A stretch of DNA of 64,000 bases from Mycobacterium attenuatum. GTDB taxonomy: Bacteria > Actinomycetota > Actinomycetes > Mycobacteriales > Mycobacteriaceae. This document shows, in pieces, positions 43,946 to 52,258 of the stretch. Numbering within the stretch: position 1 is the stretch's first letter; each line of letters opens with the position of its first letter. A program made the translations under genes and the position numbers. Where the stretch lies: positions 42,457 to 106,456 of the forward strand of contig NZ_UPHT01000172.1 in NCBI RefSeq assembly GCF_900566085.1. The letters are read 5' to 3'. Below the pieces are notes generated by a model that made no database searches, was not told the DNA's origin, and worked only from the letters and a program-made list of their open reading frames with translations.

Positions 43946-44431
43946 TTACAACCCCTCGCTTAAGCCCGCCACCGAAGGATCGGCCATCAGCCGATCCAGG
44001 AAGGCGCGCTGCCCCTTGAGCAGCTTCGCGCGCGCCTGCGCCACCGGGAACCAGCCGGCCCGATCGACCTCTGGGAACGACCGCAACGTGCCGGACCCCT
44101 TCGGCCATTCCAGCTCGAAGCTGTTGCTGTGCATGTCGATGACGTCGAGGTCGGCTTCGACGGCGAAGACGGTCACGACCTTGCCGCCCGGTTGTTTCAG
44201 CGCGCCCAGGTCGATTCGCGCTCCGTCCGGAACCGGCAACCCCAGCTCCTCGGTGAACTCGCGCCGGGCGGCCAGCCACGGGTCGTCGCCGTCGGGGTAT
44301 TCACCTTTCGGAATCGACCATGCGCCAACGTCTTTGCGCGCCCAGAACGGCCCTCCGGGATGTGCGATGAGGACGTCGACGGCGCCGGCCGGTGCCCGGT
44401 ACAGCAGCAGGCCCGCGCTGAGCCTGGGCAT
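43946..44431 (-). CDS. NUDIX hydrolase (Rv3733c-like)
   Basis: A 161-aa protein with a full Nudix box: GEYPDGDDPWLAARREFTEELGL fits Gx5Ex7REUxEExGU. SAGLLLYRAPAGAVDVLIAHPGG precedes it. It probably hydrolyses an Ap4A-like or nucleoside-diphosphate-linked substrate. The order Tgs2-like then NUDIX on the same strand with an 11-bp gap matches Rv3734c-Rv3733c and suggests an operon. Start MPRLSAG at 44431; the longer frame overlaps tgs2. Confidence 0.92.
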   Translation of the reverse strand: MPRLSAGLLLYRAPAGAVDVLIAHPGGPFWARKDVGAWSIPKGEYPDGDDPWLAARREFTEELGLPVPDGARIDLGALKQPGGKVVTVFAVEADLDVIDMHSNSFELEWPKGSGTLRSFPEVDRAGWFPVAQARAKLLKGQRAFLDRLMADPSVAGLSEGL

Positions 44432-44442
44432 TCGGGTAAGCC

Positions 44443-45804
44443 TCAGAGTCCGACGGACTGTTCCAGATCCTTCAGCGACGACTCCAGATGCAGCAGCAGC
44501 CGCTGCAGATGCGGCACACTGCGGCGACAACCGACGAGTCCGAAGTCCAGATTGCCGGCATTGTTCACCAGGGTGATGTTGAGGGCCTGGCCGTCTGGAA
44601 TGTTGGACAGCGGGTAGCTGCCGTCGAGCCGGGCGCCGCCGTAGTACATGGGCTCGGTACCGCCCGGCACGTTGGAGATGACGATGTTGAACGGCGGCGG
44701 CACCGTCGAGAGGAAGCCCGGGATACCCGCCAAGGTCAGCGGCGCCATATGTAATGCGGACAGCGCGAGCACCTGCAGCTGCGGCAACTCGGCGAGCACC
44801 TTCTTGTTGGCGCGCATCGACTCGCTGATGATCTTGATCCGCTCCGCGGGATCATCGACATGAGTGGCGAGGTTGCACAGCAGGCTGCCGACTTTGTTGC
44901 CGCCGCCTTCCGAATCGTCTTTCGACCGCAGGCTCACCGGAACCATCGCGATTAGCGGAGTGTCGGGCAGGGCGTTCTGCTCGATCAGGTAGTACCGCAG
45001 CGCGCCGGCACACATTGCCAGAACGGCGTCGTTGACGGTGACCCCGGCGGCCTGCTTGACGGCCTTGACGCGCTCCAGGGACCAGGATTGCGCGGCGCAG
45101 CGGCGCGCTCCCCCGATCTTGACGTTGAACATGGTGTGCGGCGCCGCGAACGGCAACGTCAGCTGCTGTTGGAACAGCGCGGCGCGGGCCAGCTTGAAGG
45201 TCGAAGGGCCAAGTCCTACAACCGATCCCGCCAACTTGAACAGCGAGCTCAGCGGGGAAGACGATTCACCGGACGGCGGCCGCGACGTTCGGGGCAGGTT
45301 CCACATCGCGCGTACCCCAGTGTCGTCGGGGTCGGTCGACAGGGTGCGCTGCATCAGCTTCATCGCGGAGACGCCGTCGATCAGGGCGTGGTGCATCTTG
45401 GTGTACATCGCGAACCGGCCGTCGTTCAGCCCCTCCACCACGTACAGTTCCCACAACGGGCGATGCCGGTCCAACAGGCTGGTGTGCAGCCTCGAGCTCA
45501 GCTCCAGCAGGTCGCGGACCCGTCCCGGTGACGGCAGGGCGGAGCGCCGGACGTGGTAGTCCACGTCGATCTCGTCGTCGTAGGCCCATGCCAAGCGGGC
45601 GATTCCACCCCCGATGGTCGCGGGGTGCTTGCGGAAGACGGGCTGGAACTCCTCGTTGGCCACCAACGCTTCGTAGAACTGGCGCACAAACTCCGGGCCC
45701 GCCTCCTTGGGCGGCTCGAACAATGACAAGCCGCCGACGTGCATGGGATGCTCCCGTGATTCGGCGAACAGGAACATCGAGTCGTTGGGCATCATCAATT
45801 CCAT
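44443..45804 (-). CDS. tgs2: Diacylglycerol acyltransferase/wax ester synthase Tgs2
   Basis: A 453-aa WS/DGAT protein. The catalytic motif HHALIDG (HHxxxDG) is at about residue 138. The second family motif region NIVISNVPGGTEPMYYGGA is near residue 375. It transfers an acyl group from acyl-CoA to diacylglycerol or a long-chain alcohol, making storage lipid. Position next to the NUDIX gene supports the Rv3734c (Tgs2) assignment. ATG 45804 (MELMMPNDSMFL) is chosen; GTG 45819 would add five residues. Confidence 0.94.
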   Translation of the reverse strand: MELMMPNDSMFLFAESREHPMHVGGLSLFEPPKEAGPEFVRQFYEALVANEEFQPVFRKHPATIGGGIARLAWAYDDEIDVDYHVRRSALPSPGRVRDLLELSSRLHTSLLDRHRPLWELYVVEGLNDGRFAMYTKMHHALIDGVSAMKLMQRTLSTDPDDTGVRAMWNLPRTSRPPSGESSSPLSSLFKLAGSVVGLGPSTFKLARAALFQQQLTLPFAAPHTMFNVKIGGARRCAAQSWSLERVKAVKQAAGVTVNDAVLAMCAGALRYYLIEQNALPDTPLIAMVPVSLRSKDDSEGGGNKVGSLLCNLATHVDDPAERIKIISESMRANKKVLAELPQLQVLALSALHMAPLTLAGIPGFLSTVPPPFNIVISNVPGGTEPMYYGGARLDGSYPLSNIPDGQALNITLVNNAGNLDFGLVGCRRSVPHLQRLLLHLESSLKDLEQSVGL

Positions 45805-45886
45805 GCCGCTATTAGACACCTGCCGCCGGCAGTTGGCTCGGCGCTGCGGCTAAATCACAGTGGCGCGCGGCAAGGTCAAATGAGGT

Positions 45887-46963
45887 TCAGAACATGGCCG
45901 CTGAACCGACTTCCGGGTGGCGGCGCAGGTAATCAACCAGGCGGTCGACGTAGCCGGTGAACGGCGGGGGTCCGACCGGGCCGTCGGCCAGGTCGGCGCG
46001 GCAGTGGTCGGTCAAATAGAAAGTGGGATGGGCGACATAGTCCACCGCCTCGGGCGGGATCCGCATCAAACGGTAGAGCCCGGGAACGTGTGCCAACGCG
46101 CCTTTGGCCAGCTTGCGCGGTAGCGGAACCTTGATCAGCCGCCGACCGGTTGCCCGCGCCAGTACGTCGGTCATCTCCTCGACCGTGAGCGGCTGCGGAT
46201 CGGCCAACTGATAGGTGCGTCCCGCCGAAATGGCCAGCCCACTCAGGTAGTTCACCGCGTCAACGACGAAGTCACGCGGGACCACGTTCACCCGCGTCAT
46301 CGCCGGATCTCCCGCAACCGGCAGCACCGCGCGGCGTGGCTGCCGCAACAGCCACTGCATGACGAAATAGGGCCCGTCGAATTTTTGCGTCTCCCCCGTG
46401 CGGCTGTCGCCGACCACAATCGAAGGACGATAGATGGTGGCCGGCATCCCGGCCGACATCCGCCATCGCACGTCGGCCTCCGCGAGATGCTTGGTCTCCT
46501 CGTAGTGGTTGTTGAACGGCGCACCGACTTCCAGATCGTCCTCGCCGAAGGCGCCGGCGTAGCGTCCGCTGACGTAGCAGGTGCTGAAGTAGTGCAGACG
46601 AGTCAGGTTGGGACATTGCTCAAGGGCGTCAAGGACGTTGCGGGTGCCGTCGACGTTGATCCGAACCGCCGCCTCGCGAGCGACCGCCAGGTCGTAGGCG
46701 GCGGCCAGGTGCCAGGCCTCGGTGACCTCGCTCAGAGCGGCCGAGGCAAGGCCCAGACCCGGTTGGGTGATGTCGCCCTCGACCAGCTCGACCCGCCCGC
46801 TCAGCGACGGTTCGGTCGCGTTGAGTTCGGCGACGCGGCGCTTTGCCAGGGTGGCAAATTTGGACTGCACCAGACAGATCGCGGTACTGTCCGTGCGTCG
46901 CAGGATGCCCGGCAGTAGCGCACTGCCGAGAAAGCCGGGAAACCCGGTCATCAATACGGTCAT
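45887..46963 (-). CDS. NAD-binding (male-sterility/acyl-reductase-like) protein
   Basis: A 358-aa extended SDR protein. MTVLMTGFPGFLGSALLPG is the nucleotide-binding start. LVEGDITQPGLGL, the YFSTCYVSG segment and the Tyr/Lys pair YEETKHLAE are family landmarks, and YRPSIVVGDS follows. The pattern resembles the NAD_binding_4 domain of fatty-acyl-CoA/thioester reductases. Together with Tgs2 and the acyltransferase at 47083 it suggests wax ester or lipid processing, an inference from context. AGGAG stands 7 nt before ATG 46963. Confidence 0.86.
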   Translation of the reverse strand: MTVLMTGFPGFLGSALLPGILRRTDSTAICLVQSKFATLAKRRVAELNATEPSLSGRVELVEGDITQPGLGLASAALSEVTEAWHLAAAYDLAVAREAAVRINVDGTRNVLDALEQCPNLTRLHYFSTCYVSGRYAGAFGEDDLEVGAPFNNHYEETKHLAEADVRWRMSAGMPATIYRPSIVVGDSRTGETQKFDGPYFVMQWLLRQPRRAVLPVAGDPAMTRVNVVPRDFVVDAVNYLSGLAISAGRTYQLADPQPLTVEEMTDVLARATGRRLIKVPLPRKLAKGALAHVPGLYRLMRIPPEAVDYVAHPTFYLTDHCRADLADGPVGPPPFTGYVDRLVDYLRRHPEVGSAAMF

Positions 46964-47082
46964 CGCCACACTCCTGCTCACTCGTGCGATGTCGCGGTTA
47001 GACCAGAGGCTACCGATTCGCCGGCTTGCCGACGGGGGCCTTTAGACCTCGTATCCGCAGCCATTAGTCCTCGGACAGAGCA

Positions 47083-47946
47083 ATGCGTCGCGAGGATAAT
47101 CGTGTCTTGCGGCACTGCGACTACCGATGGGCAGAAGACTTGAGCGGCAACGAGATTGACGAATCCGAGATCTCCAGGTGGGATCCGGGCTTCACCTCGG
47201 CGCTGATCGGTGCGGTGACACCGGTCGTCAGGCGATGGTTTCGCGCCGAAGTGCGCGGTCTGGAATCGTTTCCGCCGACCGGGGGTGCTTTGCTGGTGTC
47301 CAATCACTCCGGCGGGGTGTTGACGCCCGACTGGAACGTGCTTGCACCCGCCTTCTACGGCAGGTTCGGCTATGGCCGTCCGCTGTATACCCTTGCGCAC
47401 TACGGCGTTTTCTTCACCCCGTTCCGCGCGGCGCTGGGCCGCCTCGGCGTCATTCACGCCAATCGTGGCAACGCGATCAAGGCGTTGCGTTCGGGCGCTG
47501 TGGTGTTGGCATTTCCAGGCGGCGACTACGACGCATTCCGGCCAACGCTGGCTCAGAACGTCATCGACTTCGGCGGCCGCACCGGATACGTCGCCACCGC
47601 CATGCAGGCCGGGGTGCCGATCGTGCCCGCGGTGTCGATAGGGGGCCAGGAGACCCAACTGTTCGTCACTCGCGGCAATCGGCTGGCAAACAGATTGGGG
47701 CTCAAGCGCATTCGTATCGAGATTCTGCCGGTCACCATTGGGCTACCGTTCGGCATGACGGTGTTCTTCCCGGCCAATATGCCGTTGCCTACCAAGATCG
47801 TTTATCAGGTGCTGGAACCGATCGACATCGCCGCCCGATTCGGCACGGACGCTGACGCCGAGACTGTCGATGCCCATGTGCGTGCCGTGATGCAAGCCGC
47901 TCTCGACCGGCTGGGCCGCCAGCGCCGGGTCCCCATACTGGGCTGA
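47083..47946 (+). CDS. PlsC-type phospholipid/glycerol acyltransferase
   Basis: A 287-aa acyltransferase of the PlsC superfamily. The acceptor motif is LLVSNHSGGVLTPDW, a variant with more than four residues between His and Asp. FPGGDYDAFRP takes the place of the usual EGTRS motif, as in the mycobacterial diacylglycerol-acyltransferase-like subgroup. IVPAVSIGGQE follows. It probably acylates a lysolipid or glycerol-lipid at the membrane. The start is uncertain: ATG 47083 lacks a clear ribosome site, and TTG 47140 lies after GAAGAC. Confidence 0.85.
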   Translation: MRREDNRVLRHCDYRWAEDLSGNEIDESEISRWDPGFTSALIGAVTPVVRRWFRAEVRGLESFPPTGGALLVSNHSGGVLTPDWNVLAPAFYGRFGYGRPLYTLAHYGVFFTPFRAALGRLGVIHANRGNAIKALRSGAVVLAFPGGDYDAFRPTLAQNVIDFGGRTGYVATAMQAGVPIVPAVSIGGQETQLFVTRGNRLANRLGLKRIRIEILPVTIGLPFGMTVFFPANMPLPTKIVYQVLEPIDIAARFGTDADAETVDAHVRAVMQAALDRLGRQRRVPILG

Positions 47947-48010
47947 CTAAATTGCCGGCTGAGTCCGTGGCCATTTCAGGTGACGAAAGTCCTCAACTTG
48001 GTGACTGATC

Positions 48011-48039
48011 TTCAAATCGAGTTGCAACGGCGTTACTAT
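48011..48039 (+). promoter_or_regulatory. Possible SigA-type promoter
   Basis: TTCAAA (48011-48016) and TACTAT (48034-48039) are separated by exactly 17 bp upstream of the secreted-protein gene at 48086. A GGTGAGGGGG ribosome site follows before the ATG. Confidence 0.4.
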
Positions 48040-48085
48040 TCGCCCGAGTCACACTAGTTGACCCACGAATGGTGAGGGGGCGCTA

Positions 48086-48490
48086 ATGCGTCGAGGACTC
48101 GCAATAGCAGCGGTTGGAGTGGGGTTCGCCAGCGCCGGGTTCATGGGTACTCCGGCGGCGCAAGCCGACGATCCTCCCTACCACATCCTGAGTGCCCAGG
48201 ATCTGTGCAACCTCGTCTATCCCAGTTCAGAGGCCATGCCAGACCCGTCCAAACAGCCGCCGGCGGTCGGACTCATCTGTGTGCGGCAAGGAGGGGCACT
48301 GCTCCGCCTGGCCCGTGACATGCCGGCCATTTTCTCCAATACTTTCACTCTGGAACCCGGCAAGGCTCCAGAATTGCCGAAGGGTTCGGTGCGCGTCAAC
48401 CCGAATGATCCGCTCAGCGACTGGATCATTCCGGACTGCAATATCCCCGACCGCATCGACTGCAATCCGAACGCACCCGGGCACCGCTAA
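48086..48490 (+). CDS. Small secreted hypothetical protein
   Basis: A 134-aa protein. The signal peptide MRRGLAIAAVGVGFASAGFM is followed by GTPAAQA-DDPPYH, a likely cleavage site. The mature part has five cysteines (DLCN, LICV, DCNIP, DCNP among them), suggesting disulfides, and is Pro/Asn-rich. No family recognised. GAGGGGG precedes ATG 48086. Confidence 0.72.
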   Translation: MRRGLAIAAVGVGFASAGFMGTPAAQADDPPYHILSAQDLCNLVYPSSEAMPDPSKQPPAVGLICVRQGGALLRLARDMPAIFSNTFTLEPGKAPELPKGSVRVNPNDPLSDWIIPDCNIPDRIDCNPNAPGHR

Positions 48491-48619
48491 ATAGCGTCGC
48501 GTATGTTCGGTCGGGCGACATCTGAAAGGTGCCACCCGAGCGAATCGGTACCCGCACCATGCCGGATCAACCGTGCGGCAACGCCTGTCCACAATCGTCG
48601 ATCCAACAATGTGAGCATG

Positions 48620-48667
48620 GCAATAGTTACCTTGGTTCGGCTAATGCGGAACCAAGGTAACTATTGC
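48620..48667. terminator. Perfect 19-bp inverted repeat between convergent genes
   Basis: Arms GCAATAGTTACCTTGGTTC (48620-48638) and its exact complement (48649-48667) flank a 10-nt loop. The hairpin lies between a rightward and a leftward gene, as for a bidirectional terminator. No T-tract follows, which is common for mycobacterial intrinsic terminators. The arms are unusually AT-balanced, so a mobile palindrome or regulator site is an alternative. Confidence 0.7.
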
Positions 48668-48682
48668 AAAGTTGCAGAATTC

Positions 48683-49012
48683 CTAGTGGGCCGTGTCCGG
48701 GCAGTAAATACCCTGGGCGAGCTGGGCGAACTGCGCATCCTGTAATGACGTGGCGTTGGCACGGTCGGTCTGAGCCGTGAAAAGCAGCGCCTCGGCCTCG
48801 GTGTGGCCCTGGTTCAGGTACAGACACATCGCCGTCGCTCGCCCGACCGCCAAGTACGGGTTGACATAGGGGATTCCGGCCTTGTCGAGCTGCTGGATGA
48901 ACGTGGAATCAGCGGTGGAGTCGGCGTGTGCCGGCGCCGCGCCCGCTCCCGCGCCTGCCACGATGGCCCCGACAGCCAACCCGGCAGCAGCCAGCATTGA
49001 GAACTTAACCAT
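48683..49012 (-). CDS. DUF732-family secreted protein
   Basis: A 109-aa exported protein. The signal peptide is rich in Ala/Gly and ends APAHA-DSTADS. The DUF732 pattern follows: FIQQLDKAGIPYVNPYLAVG, then a Cys (AMCLYL) and a final ...GIYCPD, whose two cysteines probably pair. DUF732 proteins are small secreted mycobacterial proteins without a known role. Start ATG 49012; a GTG at 49027 is in frame. Confidence 0.85.
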   Translation of the reverse strand: MVKFSMLAAAGLAVGAIVAGAGAGAAPAHADSTADSTFIQQLDKAGIPYVNPYLAVGRATAMCLYLNQGHTEAEALLFTAQTDRANATSLQDAQFAQLAQGIYCPDTAH

Positions 49013-49244
49013 GATCTGTCCATTCACGAGGGGTACTTACTCGAATCGTACGCCGCTGATACCGGTAGGGGTACTCGAAATTTGAACGAAACCGCATTCA
49101 GAACCCGAACACGCCGTGAGTAGTCAGCGCCGCAATGAATCGCTTGATCTATATATCGCTTCGGCCCCGGAATTTATTCCGGTTCGTTCGGCCTAAAGCG
49201 GCCCGGCCGGCAACCGCCGCTGCCGAAGTGGCGTCGGGAAGCCG

Positions 49245-50828
49245 CTATTTGATGCCCGGCATGCGGCGCAGCATCCGCAACCCACCGCTCATGAGGCGTG
49301 CGTAGTGGTCGGCGCGCATCCAGGACGGCACGCCGACCGGAAGCCCGCGTTCGATGGCGATGGTTTGCGGTTCGGTGTATTTCAGGATTCCCTGCGCGCC
49401 GTGACGACGACCCAGCCCGGAAGCCTTCATGCCACCCATTGGCGCATCGATAGACGCCCACGCGGCGGCATAGCCCTCGTTGACGTTGACCGTCCCGGCC
49501 TGCAACCGGGTGGCCACGGCCCGGCCGCGCTTGGGGTCGGACGTCCACACGCTGAAGTTCAGCCCGTACAGACTGTTGTTCGCCTGCTCCACGGCCTCCT
49601 GTTCGCTGTGCACTCGATACAGCGAGACAACCGGGCCGAAGGTTTCGTCGGCGAATGCCGCCATGCCCTCTCGCACGCCGGTAAGAATGGTCGGCTCGTA
49701 GAAATAGGGGCCGATGTCGGGACGCGGCCTGCCGCCGGCGAGCACGGTCGCGCCGCGGTTCACCGCGTCCTCGACGTGATGGGTGACGGTGTCGAGCTGT
49801 GTCTGACTGATCAACGAACCCACGTCAGCCGAATAGTCAAGCGCGGCGGACAGTTTGATTGCCGTGGTGGCGGCCACAAAACGTTCGGTGAACTCGTCCC
49901 ACAAGGTGTCGGGCACGTAGATGCGTTCCACCGAGATACACAACTGGCCCGCGTTGGAGAATGCCGCCCGCACCGCACCGACGGCAGCCTTGGCAACATC
50001 GGCGTCGTCGAGAACCAGCAACGCGTTCTTGCCGCCCAGTTCCATAGAACAGTCGATCAGCCGCTTGCCCGCCTGGGCCGCTACCGTGCGGCCGGTGTCG
50101 GTGGAACCGGTGAACATCACGTAGTCGGACTGCTCGATGATCGGTGTGCCCAGCTCCGAGCCCGATCCCGGGACGCTCTGCACCAGCCCGTGCGGCATCC
50201 CCGCCTCTTCGAGCAGCCGCACCGCCCACAGGGCAGCGAACGGTGTCTGATTGTCCGGCTTGGCCAATACGGCATTACCGGCGACGATCGCCGGCAGCGC
50301 ATCACTGATACCCAAAGTCAGCGGATAGTTCCACGGCGAGATGATCCCGACCACGCCCTTGGGCAGCCGGTGTTCCCACACCTCGGTCAGGGCCAGTAGC
50401 ACTCCCTGGCGGCGCTGCGGGCGCAGATACTTCTCGGCGGTGTGGGCGTAGTAGCGGGCGGTCAGGCATACGTCGGCGACCTCCTCGAAGGCATGGGCGC
50501 GGGCCTTGCCGCTCTCCAGCTGAATGATGTCGAGGATCTCCTCCTGGCGCCGCAGCACCAGGTCGTGAAAGCGCAGCATGACCGCGGTTCGCTCGGCCAG
50601 CGGGCGCTGCGCCCAGGCACGCTGCACTGCGCGGGCGCGCCCGGCGGCGGCGACGACGTCATCGGGAGTGCACTGCGGTATAACGCCGAGCCGCCGGCCC
50701 GTCATCGCGTTGGTGACGTCGCGGCTACCGGATCCTGACGGCTCACCCGTCGCGGCATCGACCCCCCGGGACAGCGCCTCCAGCAGCGGCGTGACTTTCG
50801 ATGTCTTCGGCTCGGAAATCGCGGTCAT
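49245..50828 (-). CDS. Aldehyde dehydrogenase, succinate-semialdehyde dehydrogenase type
   Basis: A 527-aa NAD(P)-dependent aldehyde dehydrogenase. The catalytic Cys is in GQLCISVERIYV (about residue 305) and the general-base Glu in MELGGKNALLVLDDAD (about residue 270). GIISPWNYPLT and FTGSTDTGRTVA are the Rossmann contacts. It oxidises an aldehyde such as succinate semialdehyde to the acid. The overall pattern resembles M. tuberculosis GabD2 (Rv1731), but substrate specificity is inferred. AAGGAG lies 8 nt before ATG 50828. Confidence 0.9.
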   Translation of the reverse strand: MTAISEPKTSKVTPLLEALSRGVDAATGEPSGSGSRDVTNAMTGRRLGVIPQCTPDDVVAAAGRARAVQRAWAQRPLAERTAVMLRFHDLVLRRQEEILDIIQLESGKARAHAFEEVADVCLTARYYAHTAEKYLRPQRRQGVLLALTEVWEHRLPKGVVGIISPWNYPLTLGISDALPAIVAGNAVLAKPDNQTPFAALWAVRLLEEAGMPHGLVQSVPGSGSELGTPIIEQSDYVMFTGSTDTGRTVAAQAGKRLIDCSMELGGKNALLVLDDADVAKAAVGAVRAAFSNAGQLCISVERIYVPDTLWDEFTERFVAATTAIKLSAALDYSADVGSLISQTQLDTVTHHVEDAVNRGATVLAGGRPRPDIGPYFYEPTILTGVREGMAAFADETFGPVVSLYRVHSEQEAVEQANNSLYGLNFSVWTSDPKRGRAVATRLQAGTVNVNEGYAAAWASIDAPMGGMKASGLGRRHGAQGILKYTEPQTIAIERGLPVGVPSWMRADHYARLMSGGLRMLRRMPGIK

Positions 50829-50890
50829 ATGGTCACTCCTTGCGGCGTCGGGCTTCATAAGTCGACTACCCGAGAAGTGGTCACGGAACA

Positions 50891-50972
50891 CGCGCTCACG
50901 AGCCGCAACTGCGATACCTTCACGCACAGCACGTCGGCGCTGTGCACGCCGCGCCCGCGGAAGAAGGAGAGC
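50891..50972 (+). repeat. 82-bp direct repeat, copy 1 (leader of the beta-lactamase-like gene)
   Basis: This segment recurs at 52173-52254 with a single mismatch (50900 G versus C). It ends with the AAGAAGGAGAGC ribosome site of the following gene. Inside, GCACAGC (50924-50930) and GCTGTGC (50939-50945) form a 7-bp hairpin with an 8-nt loop. The unit thus carries a 5' leader, probably with promoter or regulator site, shared by two genes. Confidence 0.93.
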
Positions 50973-50976
50973 GACG

Positions 50977-52125
50977 GTGCGCACACCGGGCCAGATGTCA
51001 CAAACGAAGCGGCGGCGGCTCTGGCCGCACGGTGTGTTGGCGGTGATGTTGCTGATGACACTTTCGGGCTGCGACCTCAAGGACGTCCAACCCAAGAGCT
51101 GGGCACGGCAACTCGACCAGCTCATTCCGGCCGGGATGGCTGCGGCGTCAGTACCGGGCGCTCTGATCGGCGTCTGGAAACCCGGTGAGGCCCCCTACGT
51201 GCGGGCCTTCGGACTGAGCGACACCAGCACCGGCGCGCCGATGGCCACCGACATGTACATGCGTATCGGCAGCGTCACCAAGACCTTCACGACTACCGCC
51301 ATTCTGCAGCTGGTGGACCAGCGCAAGATCGGCCTCGACGATCCGATCGCCAAGTATGTGCCGGGCGTCCCTAACGGCGACATGATCACGCTGCGCCTGC
51401 TGGGTCAGATGCGCTCAGGGCTCTTTGACTACTCAACAGAAACCGCGCCGCCTAAGCCGGGCCAAGAGGGACGCCAACGCACACCGGAGGAGCTGATCCA
51501 GATCGCTGCCAGCCACCCGCCGATCTTTCCGCCCGGGGCGCAATTCGACTACAACAACACCAACACGGTGTTGCTCGGCATGGTGGTCCAGAAGGCTTCC
51601 GGCCAGTCGCTGACCGACTTCATCGGTGACCACATCACGCGACCACTCAACATGGCGCACACCGTGTTGCCGGTCGGCGCCGAAATTCCCTCGCCACACG
51701 CGCACGGCTACACCAAGCGTCCGGACGGCCAAATCCAAGATGCCACCGACTTCAACCCGTCATGGGGGTGGGCGGCGGGGGCCATGGTCTCGACGCTCGA
51801 CGACCTGCGCATCTGGGCGCGCAATCTCGCGGAAGGCACGTTGGTGTCGAAAGCCGCACAGACCCAACGGCTCGAGTTTCTCGTCGCCCCGTCGGAAGGA
51901 ACCGGCGCGCTCTACGGGTTTGGAGTCGAAAACCAAAACGCATGGATAGGCCACAACGGGAACATCACCGGCTACCAGTCATACGTCTACTACTTGCCCG
52001 CCGAGGAAACGACACTGCTCATGCTTGTCAACTCGAATGTCGAGGTTCTCGGGGTGTGGAACTTCTTCACCAAGATCGCCAACGTCGTCAGCCCCGCCCA
52101 TACCTGGCCGGCCCCACCCGCATAG
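50977..52125 (+). CDS. Beta-lactamase-family serine hydrolase lipoprotein
   Basis: A 382-aa exported protein. Start GTG 50977 follows AAGGAGA. A hydrophobic signal with lipobox LSGC marks Cys at about residue 32 as lipidated. The penicillin-binding-like domain shows SVTK (SxxK) and YNN (YxN) motifs, and HNGNITGY near the C-terminus occupies the KTG position. It is a class-C/esterase-like hydrolase or D,D-peptidase of the cell envelope rather than a proven antibiotic-degrading enzyme. It shares an 82-bp leader with the BacA-like transporter gene downstream. Confidence 0.88.
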   Translation: MRTPGQMSQTKRRRLWPHGVLAVMLLMTLSGCDLKDVQPKSWARQLDQLIPAGMAAASVPGALIGVWKPGEAPYVRAFGLSDTSTGAPMATDMYMRIGSVTKTFTTTAILQLVDQRKIGLDDPIAKYVPGVPNGDMITLRLLGQMRSGLFDYSTETAPPKPGQEGRQRTPEELIQIAASHPPIFPPGAQFDYNNTNTVLLGMVVQKASGQSLTDFIGDHITRPLNMAHTVLPVGAEIPSPHAHGYTKRPDGQIQDATDFNPSWGWAAGAMVSTLDDLRIWARNLAEGTLVSKAAQTQRLEFLVAPSEGTGALYGFGVENQNAWIGHNGNITGYQSYVYYLPAEETTLLMLVNSNVEVLGVWNFFTKIANVVSPAHTWPAPPA

Positions 52126-52172
52126 CAGGTCGGCTTCGGCGGCGGTCCGCGGCGGCCGGTGAGCACTTGAAG

Positions 52173-52254
52173 CGCGCTCACCAGCCGCAACTGCGATACC
52201 TTCACGCACAGCACGTCGGCGCTGTGCACGCCGCGCCCGCGGAAGAAGGAGAGC
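52173..52254 (+). repeat. 82-bp direct repeat, copy 2 (leader of the first ABC transporter gene)
   Basis: Nearly identical to 50891-50972, including the internal GCACAGC/GCTGTGC hairpin and the terminal AAGAAGGAGAGC. It stands just before GTG 52259. The two copies bracket the beta-lactamase-like gene and imply shared regulation, or a unit duplication with the coding part since diverged. Confidence 0.93.
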
Positions 52255-52258
52255 CTCC

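Noticed and set aside
50892..50972. 82-bp repeat as IS terminal repeats
   Set aside because: The copies are in direct orientation and enclose a lipoprotein gene, not a transposase.
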